A stretch of DNA of 64,000 bases, from NCBI RefSeq assembly GCF_035046485.1, contig NC_085137.1, positions 254,284,733 through 254,348,732 on the forward strand, read 5' to 3'. Source of the stretch: Aedes albopictus (lineage: Eukaryota; Arthropoda; Insecta; Diptera; Culicidae). Under the pieces are notes generated by a model. It was not told where the DNA came from, did not search any database, and saw only the letters and a list, made by a program, of their open reading frames with translations. Each line of letters opens with the position of its first letter. The first letter of the stretch is position 1. A program made the position numbers and the translations under genes. This document shows, one piece after another, positions 55,453 to 64,000 of this stretch.

Positions 55453-56985
55453 AATATCCTTGTTCCAAGAACATTTTTACTGCTTGCTCCGGGAGACTCA
55501 CGATTCCTTCCTCCGTTCATCGTGAATGTTTTGTGGTTTATCGTCGAAGTGAATGTAATAAGGTAAGAGCTAGGGGCGGGACAGCTCTAATATTGATTAG
55601 CGGTATTAGCAGTATTAGGAAATATTAATCCCAAAGCCATACCAATTTTTAATCAAGTAAACCATGACAATCGAGCTTGATTGATTCGCAATGACAACAT
55701 CAAGATGTGACAAAAAGAAGCCGTTTAGCTTTCACCACTGTATGGGAAACATATTCAATCAGAAATAGGACTTTCTGCGAAAGAAATGGTTAGATATCGC
55801 TACCATTTCGTCCTTCTCACTCCGGAAGGATCAACTAAGATCTCGCTGGCAGACACGACCACCAAACAGTAAAGTCCTCACAATAGCAACTCACAAAGTT
55901 CATGCGTATAAAAGGACAAACACTACAATGTAATGTTATGTTATGTATGTAGGACATATGGTTCATTCGTTGTTCAAAAATCATTTGGACTCACAGTCTG
56001 GAGCTAACAGTGGCATTCAAAGAGAAAACGGCATTAGAGTGCAGAATGTCGTAAATAGAAATACTCACAGATCTGTTACTGCTAAATAGGATGCCAAATA
56101 TCTTTCAATCTAATTCTAATCAGCACGTAACCTTCTTTGAGTGCAACCAGAGATATGAATGAAAATGAGAAATGCATCACACAACACACAACCAAGGGAC
56201 TAGTGTCAATTTCCAAATTGAGTTTATTTGTATTCAATAAACTTCGAAGTTTACAACAACAGAAATACATTATTCCGCCAACACGCCCAGGGTTATCATC
56301 AGAAACACATCTTTTTCATGAGCATCATGATCTAGAACCAGCATAGAAACTTGTTCATCCCATCCAATGGAGCCATCTACTTTATTTCTCTCAGCACGGT
56401 GCCATGGGTATTCAAAAGGTTCATCATCGTTGGTGATAGTTGAAGCTCATGGTATTTGACTAACTAAAACAAACAATGGAAATTAATATTTTCAATTAAA
56501 CAAACGAAAGAAAGAACGCAGACAAACCGAGTTTCATCCTCTTGTTTTTTTTTGTGACAGTTAGTTGTTGCATGAAAACTCATGACATACTACACAAAAA
56601 ATGTTTCGGTGGAGAGTAAAGATTACGAAACTAATATTTATTAGGCAGTATTAGCGCCGGTATTAGGCACTGTCCCGCCCCTAGGGTAAGAGTGAAGATC
56701 CGTTTGATCCATTTTGGTAAAACACAGTGATTCTAGATACTACTATTTTGATTATCGGGTTTATTTTTTCCAAATATGTGCTTTTTTTTCATTGAACTGC
56801 ATTGATTAAGGTAAATTAAGTGAATTTAATATTATATTTATGGAATTGAATTGAATAGGATTACTTGAATTGAATATGAATTTAGAAATACGAAATTGAA
56901 TTGAATCTATACCATAGGATTAGGTAATGTTTTGAATTTGAAAGTGAACTTTTGTTTGGCGAATCGAGCGGAAGATTAAAGGAAA
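55453..56985 (+). other. Gypsy leader, split by a hAT-like insertion
   Basis: The original leader is 55453-55569 plus 56693-56985 (about 0.4 kb). The rest is the inserted element. It is AT-rich, with no upstream reading frame of note. The gag start codon follows gattaaaggaaaATGG, a favourable context. Confidence 0.75.
55570..56684. mobile_element. 1.1-kb nonautonomous hAT-like element in the Gypsy leader
   Basis: A perfect 15-bp terminal inverted repeat, ctaggggcgggacag, and a perfect 8-bp target duplication, ggtaagag (55562-55569 and 56685-56692), define it exactly. The word gtattag occurs several times just inside both ends (55602, 55611, 56648, 56661), like the subterminal binding motifs of hAT transposases. 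No transposase is encoded: the longest frame is 69 aa. The 8-bp duplication supports hAT, although the terminal bases are not the usual CAG. Confidence 0.85.
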
Positions 56986-59427
56986 ATGGCATTTGGTCAA
57001 AATTTAGTTGCGAAGAAGCTCCGGGAACTATTCTATGATATTAGGGTGGATCACTTAGCCGAGGATGAACTTGATTATGAGCTGGAGGTGAGGAAAATCG
57101 TTTTCAGCGATAACGAGGCGATGGCGAGAAAGAGACGGGCTCTTCGCGAAGCGCTGAAAGCTGAAAGGACAGTTGATGAGCCATTCCTAGATTTCAGGCG
57201 CGATCCCACCGAAGAATGCGAGGTGTGCAGGAACAAGTTTGCGGAAGTAGACGGTACAATTAGATTATCAGGAAAAGCAGTACCACCTAGGTACCAATCT
57301 AGATTGTTGCACCTAGGAAATAGATTGATTCTCCTCGAAAAACATGCGACAGTAGAAGGGAAAGTAGAAGTAATCAACTTGCAAGAAGCAGTTTTAGCTC
57401 GTTTGAACGAATGCTTCTACGGGAAACGGGCAGTTTCGCTAGCCGAACATGAGGATGCAGGATTAGACAGGTTGTTTAGGAGCACGGAAGGCTCGGCAGC
57501 ACCAATGGTAGGTAGGAACCCTGAGGAAATATCATCAAACTCAGGTTTAAACGAACAGGAATCATTATCAGGAAATGACACGGATATTACGGAATCCTTA
57601 AGAAGATTAGGATTGTTGGAAGGGAACTTGCAGGCGGCAGGGTCGACAAATATAAAAGAAGCACTGCTAACTCTGGAGCATGAACTGTATCTGCTTCGGA
57701 GATTTAAGGAGCTACACTCAACCTTACCAATTGATTCGGGTTCAATAAATGAGACTTCTATGGTTACTTCTTCGCTTCCGAACCGTACTACTTATACGGG
57801 GACAATACCCAAGCATTCGGTACCGCAGGTCGGAAGCTCGGGTTGGACCTTGCCCCAAAGGTCAGCCAACCCAGAATTTAGTGCTGCAGCCCCAGTCCTT
57901 TCGAATACCTTTTCACAACCGTTCTCATGTGTCCAAAGTTCATTGAGCGTTTCTAGCCTTCGTGGTACAATTCCGAACAATTCAGTAATCACCACAATTG
58001 CTGCTGGTATTAATCACAGAGTCCCAGTAGCATACCCGACGATTCAGTTTCAAACGTCGACTACAACCACAAACCCGTTCCCACGTGTCACGACATCTGT
58101 GTATTCCCACCCATACGGTGTGGGGTACACGCCTGAGGGACACGTCCCTTACGTTGGGCCAACTACCGCATTTTTGAGCAGCGCTCCTGCTATACAGGGG
58201 GAGCCGGGACACAGCAATCAAGGATGGCCATCTATCGGCTACCCTTGGAGAAGCCCGGTGCCTTCATCGGAGAGTTTTCACCCTCTGCCGGGACCGACTG
58301 TGAGCACAGCGATCCTTCCGGGTGCGAGGAGTGTTCAAATTCCTCAGACTCTCCCCAATCAGCCTTATCAAGGCCATGCTCCGGTCTCACATCAGTACGT
58401 GAGTGCTGCGGAACCTATTCGGGGTCAATATGGCCACAAATCGTTACCGGTATCGAAGTGGAAGCTAGACAAGTACGCTGGGACCGATCAGGGGCTCAAA
58501 CTGAATGAGTTTCTGGTCCTTGTGTCCCAGTTAGCCCTATCGAAGCGAACGTCCGAAGCCGAGTTATTTGATTCGGCGTTCCATTTATTTACGGGTCCAG
58601 CCCTAAACTGGTACATGACAATGCGCGCATCGGGACGGCTTGTCAACTGGCTACATTTGGTCAGTGAACTCCGAAAAACGTTTGCACATCCCGAGCTCGA
58701 TTCATTGGTTCGCACTAGGGTTTACCAAAGGCGCCAACAAAGGAATGAGACATTTCAGGAATATTATTATGACATGGAGAGTATGTTTCGATCCATGATT
58801 GTCCCCATGAGTGATCATGAACAACTCGATATCCTGAAAAGGAATATGAGAGCGGATTACAAGAAGACGCTTCTCTGGAAGCCGATTCTTAGTCTACCGG
58901 ATTTGTTAGAAGCGGGACACATGATTGACGCTTCCAATTTTTCTTTATTTGCGAAGGTTTTCGGAAATGAAAAATCCGCGAATGCGATTTCAGAGTCGAA
59001 ACCGGGGAGAGGTGATTTTAAAGGGCAGAATAGCAGGCCACCCTTTAAACCAGGTCAAAGTCAGGGATCCAATTTTAACCAAAGGGCCAAAGAAGCTTAC
59101 CCGAAGAAAAAGGATGAAACGGAGAACAAGAAGCCTGCTCCTCATCCTCCTCAACCAAATAAGTCGAAAGAACAGGATCCAAAAGAGGGTCCGTCCAAAC
59201 CGACGAGGACTTTGGCGACGCTTATTGAAGCACATAGGCCTCCGCGGAGTTACGAGTGCCTATATTGTCGGCAGACAAACCACGCATTAGAGCAATGTAG
59301 GAATTACCGAGGCTCTATTTGTATGGTTTGCGGGTTCAAAGGTTTTGAAACCCAGAACTGCCCATACTGCCAAAAAAACGGCTTGCAGACGGCCCAAAAA
59401 CGCCGACCGTCGAGCCCCAACGCGTAA
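56986..59427 (+). CDS. gag: Gypsy Gag polyprotein (813 aa)
   Basis: The protein packages the element's RNA into cytoplasmic particles. The N-terminal 150 residues are charged and helical, with a CEVC pair. Residues 200-480 are Ser/Thr/Pro-rich and look disordered. Residues about 490-650 match the retrotransposon gag (capsid) domain, with LKLNEFLVLVSQLALSKR, GPALNWYMTMR and ETFQEYYYDM. A Lys/Pro-rich basic stretch follows. The C-terminus has a classical CCHC zinc knuckle (C758-X2-C-X4-H-X4-C771) and a second one (C779-X2-C-X4-F-X4-C792) in which Phe stands in place of His, followed by another Cys pair. It ends at a stop 48 bp beyond an A AAA AAC heptamer that links it to pol. No internal stop is present, so it is probably functional. 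Confidence 0.92.
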   Translation: MAFGQNLVAKKLRELFYDIRVDHLAEDELDYELEVRKIVFSDNEAMARKRRALREALKAERTVDEPFLDFRRDPTEECEVCRNKFAEVDGTIRLSGKAVPPRYQSRLLHLGNRLILLEKHATVEGKVEVINLQEAVLARLNECFYGKRAVSLAEHEDAGLDRLFRSTEGSAAPMVGRNPEEISSNSGLNEQESLSGNDTDITESLRRLGLLEGNLQAAGSTNIKEALLTLEHELYLLRRFKELHSTLPIDSGSINETSMVTSSLPNRTTYTGTIPKHSVPQVGSSGWTLPQRSANPEFSAAAPVLSNTFSQPFSCVQSSLSVSSLRGTIPNNSVITTIAAGINHRVPVAYPTIQFQTSTTTTNPFPRVTTSVYSHPYGVGYTPEGHVPYVGPTTAFLSSAPAIQGEPGHSNQGWPSIGYPWRSPVPSSESFHPLPGPTVSTAILPGARSVQIPQTLPNQPYQGHAPVSHQYVSAAEPIRGQYGHKSLPVSKWKLDKYAGTDQGLKLNEFLVLVSQLALSKRTSEAELFDSAFHLFTGPALNWYMTMRASGRLVNWLHLVSELRKTFAHPELDSLVRTRVYQRRQQRNETFQEYYYDMESMFRSMIVPMSDHEQLDILKRNMRADYKKTLLWKPILSLPDLLEAGHMIDASNFSLFAKVFGNEKSANAISESKPGRGDFKGQNSRPPFKPGQSQGSNFNQRAKEAYPKKKDETENKKPAPHPPQPNKSKEQDPKEGPSKPTRTLATLIEAHRPPRSYECLYCRQTNHALEQCRNYRGSICMVCGFKGFETQNCPYCQKNGLQTAQKRRPSSPNA
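59373..59379 (+). other. -1 ribosomal frameshift heptamer between gag and pol
   Basis: In the gag frame the codons read cAA AAA AAC, giving the slippery heptamer A AAA AAC 48 nt before the gag stop. A -1 slip moves the ribosome into the pol frame, which is open from here to 62606. The pol frame has no Met before the protease motif, which supports translation by frameshifting. GC-rich sequence follows within 10-40 nt and could form the stimulating structure. Confidence 0.8.
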
Positions 59428-62400
59428 ATCCAGTCCCGAAAGGGATAACCCTTGCCGAGTTTTGGGAACCAGTTCGGGAAGAGTTATATTCGAGTGATGA
59501 GTCCCAGGTTCTCAACATTTGTATTGGTGACACTCACGACAACCGACCTTACGCCAAAATTAAAATCTACGGCCGACCCTCCAAGGGCCTTTTAGACTCG
59601 GGAAGTCAGCTGACGTTGATAAGCGAAAGCGTATACCACAAACTTAACAACCAAAAACTGCGACCTGCTAGTCAAGCGGTAGTCGTAAGGTCTGCGAATG
59701 GGTCGGAACTAGAAGTTCTGGGCCAACTTTCCATTCCGTTCAACTTTTCAGGGCGCATCAAAATAATTCCCACGCTGGTGGTGAGAACGCTTTCAGTCGA
59801 ATGCATACTTGGAATGGATTTTTGGCAGAAGTTCCAAATCTGGCCCACCGTCAAGGACTGCGCCACCGTGGAAGTGGGCATTCCTTCGACAGGCGAACAT
59901 GACCAGAATTCATACACGGAAGCCGAACGTAATCAGCTTGCGGAAACTAAAAAGCTGTTCCTGACCGCCCAGCCCGACAGGTTAACTATTACGCCTCTAA
60001 TTGAGCACCGAATAGAAATAGCCGAGGAATTTAGGGGCAAAGCCCCGGTACGCCAATATCCTTACACCCTTTCTCCAAAAATACAGCAGAAAGTGGCGGA
60101 GGAATTAGAAAGAATGATGTCCATCGGCATAATTGAGAGGGCAAACTCCGATTGGTGTTCGAACGTAGTACCGGTAATTAAACCCACCGGAAAGGTTCGA
60201 CTCTGCCTAGACGCCCGCAAAATAAATGAAAGGACTGTACGTGACGCTTATCCCTTGCCCCATCCAGGCCGTATACTCGGTCAGCTACCCAGAGCTAAAT
60301 ATCTGAGTACCATAGATTTATCAGAAGCCTTTCTCCAAATCCCGTTGGAGAAAGCTTCCCGACGATACACAGCATTTAGTATCCAGGGCAAGGGTATGTT
60401 CCAATTCACCAGGTTGCCGTTCGGATTAGTGAACAGTCCAGCAACCCTGTCCCGACTCATGGATAGAGTTTTAGGACATGGTGAATTGGAACCGAACGTC
60501 TTCGTATACCTTGACGACATAGTCATTGTATCGGAGACGTTCGAGCGTCACGTGCAGCTCCTTCAGGAAGTAGCGAGACGTCTGGCAGAAGCGAACCTTT
60601 CTATTAACCTCGAGAAATCTAGATTCGGCGTTAGTGAATTGCCGTTCCTAGGATACCTTTTGTCAACAGATGGCCTAAGAGCCAATCCGGATAAAATCCG
60701 ATCCATAGTGGATTATGAACGGCCTACGACGGTCACTAAATTAAGAAGGTTCCTAGGAATGGCAAATTACTATCGCCGTTTCATAGAGGACTTCAGCGGA
60801 ATTACATCCGCCCTAACGGACTTGCTAAAAACCAAGTCCAAGATCCTGGGATGGAATGAGGCTGCTGAAGACTCGTTCAACCTACTTAAAGAGAAACTTA
60901 TCTCGGCACCAGTTCTCGCTTCTCCAGACTTTTCAAAGGAGTTCACATTACAGACTGATGCAAGCGACGTCGCAGTCGCGGGAATTCTAACCCAAATCCA
61001 AGAAGGATTTGAGAGGGTCATTGCTTTCTTTTCGAACAAGCTGACAACTCCCCAAAGGAATTACCACGCGTGCGAAAAGGAAGCATTGGCCGTTCTCTTA
61101 TCCATCGATGCTTTCCGGGGATATATTGAGGGATCCCACTTCACGGTCATCACGGATTCCTCAGCTCTAACCCACATAATGACTGCGAAGTGGAAAACGT
61201 CATCCAGATGTAGTCGTTGGTGTTTAGAGTTACAACATTACGACATGACTATACGTCATCGTCGTGGAAAGGACAATGTGGTGGCCGATGCACTTTCTCG
61301 CAGTGTAGCCACTGTGGGGGCGAACGGTGGCCTAGATATCTCAAAAGTACCTTCGGATTCTTCTAAATCGAACCCACACTCTACCGATGTAGCTTTGGCT
61401 ACTTACGAAGATCTATTAGAAAAAGTATCCGAACACCCAGACGAATATGTCGATTTTCAAGTTCGCGATGGGGTATTGTACAAATACGTGGCGAACACGA
61501 GTGAACCGCACGATGATCGGTTCGATTGGAAAATCCTTCCCCATCCAGAGGAACGGGGCGACATAATGCGCGAGTGTCACGATAACTCGATGCACCCAGG
61601 GACAGATCGAACCCTAAGTCGAATTCGGTTAAGATATTTCTGGCCACGGATGGTGCTAGATGTTAGGGAATACGTGGGAAAATGCGTAATATGCAAGGAG
61701 ACAAAAGCCCCCAATATTGCCCTTGCCCCACAGATGGGAGAGCAACGTATTACCACACACCCGTGGCAGATAATCGCCCTAGATTTCATCGGCCCTCTCC
61801 CGAGAAGTCGCAACCAGAACCAATACATCCTTTCCGTGGTTGACTTGTTTAGTAAATGGATCATGCTTGTTCCATTTCGGAAAATTGATAGCAAAGGTCT
61901 ATGCAAGGCGCTGCGAGACCAATGGTTTTATCGTAATTCAGTGCCCGAAGTGCTAATTACGGATAATGCATCATGTTTCCTGTCCCATGAGTTTCGTTCA
62001 CTTTGTACTAGGTTCGATATCCGGCATTGGCTGAATTCTAAATACCACTCACAGGCTAACCCTGTCGAGCGGGTCAACAGAACAGTCAATGCCGCCATAC
62101 GAACCTACGTAAAAAGTGATCAGAAACTCTGGGATACAAAGTTGTCGGAGGTAGAAACCGTCTTAAATACGTCTGAGCACTCCGCAACAGATTTCACCCC
62201 ATTTTTTGTAACACACGGACATGAAATGTTCTTGATGGGATCCGACCACCGTCTCGGTGAGAATAATCCTCAAATCTCCCCTGAAGAGCGGGGAAAACAT
62301 CAAGCTGAACTATTTGGCGAAATCCAAAAAGTCATTAAGGCTAAGCTGGAAAAGGCCCACCAAGAAAGCGCTAAGCGCTACGATCTGCGCCACCGTGCTC

Positions 62401-62606
62401 ACGGCAAATCGTTACAGGCTGGGCAAATGATATACAGACGTAACATGAAGCAGTCTAGTGCCTTAGAAGACTACAATGCCAAATATGGGCCACAATACCT
62501 ACCAGCTAAAGTAATCCGGAAAATAGGGACCTCGTCTTACGAAATCGCCGACTTAGATGGAAAATCGTTGGGCGTATGGCCGGCAACCCATCTCAAGCCA
62601 GCATAA
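59373..62606 (+). CDS. pol: Gypsy Pol polyprotein: protease, reverse transcriptase, RNase H, integrase
   Basis: Entered by -1 frameshift, about 1,077 codons. The aspartic protease active site LLDSGSQ lies at about 59590-59610, before the first possible Met-like start, so annotation from the first start codon would miss it. Reverse transcriptase: VRLCLDARKINE, YLSTIDLSEAFLQIPL, FGLVNSPATL and the catalytic YLDD at 60507-60518. RNase H: LQTDASDVAVAGIL, EKEALAVLL, VITDSSAL and GKDNVVADALSR. Integrase: the HHCC finger (H...H...CVICK), the DDE core with ALDFIGP (Asp about 61782), LITDNAS and NPVERVN, and a C-terminal GPQYL (GPY/F-type) module ending ...WPATHLKPA. There is no chromodomain. All catalytic residues are present with no stop, so the protein may be active. 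Confidence 0.92.
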   Translation, partial: KKRLADGPKTPTVEPQRVNPVPKGITLAEFWEPVREELYSSDESQVLNICIGDTHDNRPYAKIKIYGRPSKGLLDSGSQLTLISESVYHKLNNQKLRPASQAVVVRSANGSELEVLGQLSIPFNFSGRIKIIPTLVVRTLSVECILGMDFWQKFQIWPTVKDCATVEVGIPSTGEHDQNSYTEAERNQLAETKKLFLTAQPDRLTITPLIEHRIEIAEEFRGKAPVRQYPYTLSPKIQQKVAEELERMMSIGIIERANSDWCSNVVPVIKPTGKVRLCLDARKINERTVRDAYPLPHPGRILGQLPRAKYLSTIDLSEAFLQIPLEKASRRYTAFSIQGKGMFQFTRLPFGLVNSPATLSRLMDRVLGHGELEPNVFVYLDDIVIVSETFERHVQLLQEVARRLAEANLSINLEKSRFGVSELPFLGYLLSTDGLRANPDKIRSIVDYERPTTVTKLRRFLGMANYYRRFIEDFSGITSALTDLLKTKSKILGWNEAAEDSFNLLKEKLISAPVLASPDFSKEFTLQTDASDVAVAGILTQIQEGFERVIAFFSNKLTTPQRNYHACEKEALAVLLSIDAFRGYIEGSHFTVITDSSALTHIMTAKWKTSSRCSRWCLELQHYDMTIRHRRGKDNVVADALSRSVATVGANGGLDISKVPSDSSKSNPHSTDVALATYEDLLEKVSEHPDEYVDFQVRDGVLYKYVANTSEPHDDRFDWKILPHPEERGDIMRECHDNSMHPGTDRTLSRIRLRYFWPRMVLDVREYVGKCVICKETKAPNIALAPQMGEQRITTHPWQIIALDFIGPLPRSRNQNQYILSVVDLFSKWIMLVPFRKIDSKGLCKALRDQWFYRNSVPEVLITDNASCFLSHEFRSLCTRFDIRHWLNSKYHSQANPVERVNRTVNAAIRTYVKSDQKLWDTKLSEVETVLNTSEHSATDFTPFFVTHGHEMFLMGSDHRLGENNPQISPEERGKHQAELFGEIQKVIKAKLEKAHQESAKRYDLRHRAHGKSLQAGQMIYRRNMKQSSALEDYNAKYGPQYLPAKVIRKIGTSSYEIADLDGKSLGVWPATHLKPA

Positions 62607-63667
62607 AAGTAAACTCCCACTCCATAAACAATCTCGACGGAGGGCATTGACTTCTGCGGTGGTGATGCCAACCCGAGGGGTCATTGACTTTAGAATCAGC
62701 ACAAGCGAACTTCGAGCGTTTGGTGCCATCGTTTCCTCCTTCCAAGGACTCATTCAGATCTCCAAACTAGAACAAATCACAAGTATCAGGTTTTCTCAGC
62801 GACTAATCCGGCAGCAATAAGTTTTCCTTCCAACAAAATAGGCCGTTCTCCTAATTTTCACCATTTTCCAATCCTGCGCTGCATACTTTTATCCACACAA
62901 AACCGTGGTGGTGTTTTAATCGGTTTTTGTTTTGATCCCATGTTCGTTACAATATTTTTTTCTCGAACCGCCCTGTCGGACAACCAGATACAGTTCTGAC
63001 AGCTAGAGGGATGGCTCACATCTTTCCCACATAAAAGGGAATATGAGGGACCGATCATTTTGAAGAAAGTGAATCTGGTCACAGATAGCAGAAAGATGAA
63101 AAACTTTCCCTTTCATTAAGAAAGGCGAACAGTTTTCAAAAAAAACACTCAGAAGAGGCATTACAGTTTTAAGCCTCTGCAATGGATTAGAAGAGTAAAT
63201 AATCTTCTAATCGATACTATCTCAGGAGATATACACGGTCTCCTAGATAAAGTAGTTTTATGTTAGATTAAGTAGCAATGTGTGAATGGATATTGGAATG
63301 AATGGTTTATGAATGAGGGAAGGGTACCCAAAAGTTTGAGATGATGAATGTTATTATATATGTAATAGGAATAACTAGAATAAGGAAAAGTAATTGAACG
63401 AAAAAGGATAAAGGAATGCGTTAATATATTCACAGCAACCTAATCAATGAGCATCGTTGAAGCATAGTAACAGCACCGATAAAATAAACACCACCAATCC
63501 AGACGCAGTATCTATAATAAAATAAAAAAAAAAAAAAATAATACAACCTATTGATCCGGAGAATCACTTACCTAAAGCAACCACCACGCGAAAACTTCGA
63601 TTCAGGAATGGATGAATTTAGAGAAAAATTGCCGATCTAAAAACTCTAGCTCGACAATTTTTCCATT
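62607..63667 (+). other. Gypsy 3' non-coding region
   Basis: About 1.06 kb between the pol stop and the polypurine tract. I looked for an envelope gene. The only frames are an 87-aa one overlapping the end of pol and a 74-aa minus one, without signal peptide or membrane segments. It ends in an A-rich tract (63518-63540). Confidence 0.7.
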
Positions 63668-63681
63668 GGAGGAGGGATGAT
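63668..63681 (+). other. Polypurine tract
   Basis: ggaggagggatgat lies directly before the 3' LTR start (tgttacc at 63682). It is the expected primer for plus-strand DNA synthesis. Confidence 0.75.
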
Positions 63682-64000
63682 TGTTACCACCCAAAGCGGA
63701 AACAATATACCACACCCACTCGAAAGAGACCAATAAGTCGCAATGATAGGCGAGATGATAGGTAGATTTTTTGGATAGGAGTTTTTATGTACGTGGCATT
63801 TTGTGTAAGATGAGGGAAAACAACTAAACGATAAATTTAGGCCCCCTGTCTCTAACATCCACCCCCTTACTACGACCATGGTGAATTGAACGATTCACAT
63901 CTCTCACTGACTGACACTCTGATTCTAAGAACTTGGTACACCTGGGCAGCTGTCAATGGTTCCGGAAGGGAGATATGAGAGGAGAGTAGGAAAGAAAGGA
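63682..64000 (+). repeat. Gypsy 3' LTR, first 319 bp
   Basis: Identical, as far as read by eye, to 53920-54238. It continues beyond the window, so the outer target duplication and the remaining RTE sequence cannot be seen. A 77-aa minus frame repeated in both LTRs (MVVVRGWML...) is not likely to be a gene. Confidence 0.9.

Larger units (their letters stand above)
53920..64000 (+). mobile_element. Ty3/Gypsy LTR retrotransposon (3' LTR cut by the window end)
   Basis: Order: 5' LTR, primer-binding-like site, leader, gag, -1 frameshift, pol (protease, reverse transcriptase, RNase H, integrase), 3' non-coding region, polypurine tract, 3' LTR. The integrase after the RNase H places it in Ty3/Gypsy (Metaviridae). 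There is no envelope frame. The visible 319 bp of the 3' LTR match the start of the 5' LTR without differences that I could find, so the insertion is recent. It sits inside an RTE element and carries a 1.1-kb hAT-like insertion in its leader. Apart from that it looks intact. Confidence 0.93.

Noticed and set aside
58224..59290. 94- and 121-aa plus frames inside gag in another register
   Set aside because: They are shadows of the gag reading frame, explained by its codon composition.
62607..63667. Possible envelope gene of an errantivirus after pol
   Set aside because: No frame over 90 aa, no signal peptide, no membrane segment; the element is a plain Gypsy-type retrotransposon.

Overview
The window reads as nuclear DNA of a culicine mosquito, most likely Aedes. 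It is AT-rich, almost free of host coding sequence, and packed with transposon families typical of that genus: two tRNA-derived SINEs of the Feilai type, RTE-clade (JAM1-like) non-LTR elements, Jockey-type reverse-transcriptase fragments, a Ty3/Gypsy LTR element, Helitrons and more than a dozen TIR-bounded MITEs. No bacterial or viral operon is present. The one host coding segment I can support is a 167-bp internal exon (3271-3437, minus strand) of an EF-hand sarcoplasmic calcium-binding protein. Most of the window would then be intronic or intergenic DNA around that gene. A CpG-rich patch near 26.6-26.9 kb could be a minus-strand promoter, but this is weak. Layout: 0-8 kb is the host exon plus small inverted-repeat elements. 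8-12.3 kb holds foldback MITEs and two Feilai copies in opposite orientation. 13.6-14.4 kb is a long SINE-like element with a 24-bp target duplication. 15-18.3 kb is a cluster of dispersed repeats and a 665-bp TA-flanked foldback. 21.1-22.9 kb is a dead Jockey-type element split by another insertion. 23.2-24.6 kb holds a MITE, a Helitron and a degenerate array. 27.0-28.5 kb is a very large palindrome followed by a Tourist/Harbinger-like MITE whose empty site can be read from the paralogous copy. 29.17-34.68 kb may be one 5.5-kb TIR-bounded composite of degenerate 'ttcctccagaaatt' arrays, a Helitron and a palindrome with tRNA-like arms. 35.6-38.6 kb holds more TIR elements and a perfect 115-bp hairpin. 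39.6-43.4 kb holds a broken RTE element and an R1/Jockey-type C-terminal fragment. 46-49.4 kb is further inverted repeats. 50.8-64 kb is a nest of insertions: an RT pseudogene, then an RTE copy in the opposite orientation, then a Ty3/Gypsy element inside that RTE, then a hAT-like nonautonomous element inside the Gypsy leader. The Ty3/Gypsy element is the best-preserved unit. It has a 1,515-bp 5' LTR, a primer-binding-site-like start, an 813-aa Gag, a Pol open frame entered by a -1 frameshift at an A AAA AAC heptamer, a polypurine tract, and the first 319 bp of a 3' LTR that appears identical to the 5' LTR. It encodes no envelope. The other elements depend on enzymes from elsewhere. Their order of insertion can be read directly from who interrupts whom.
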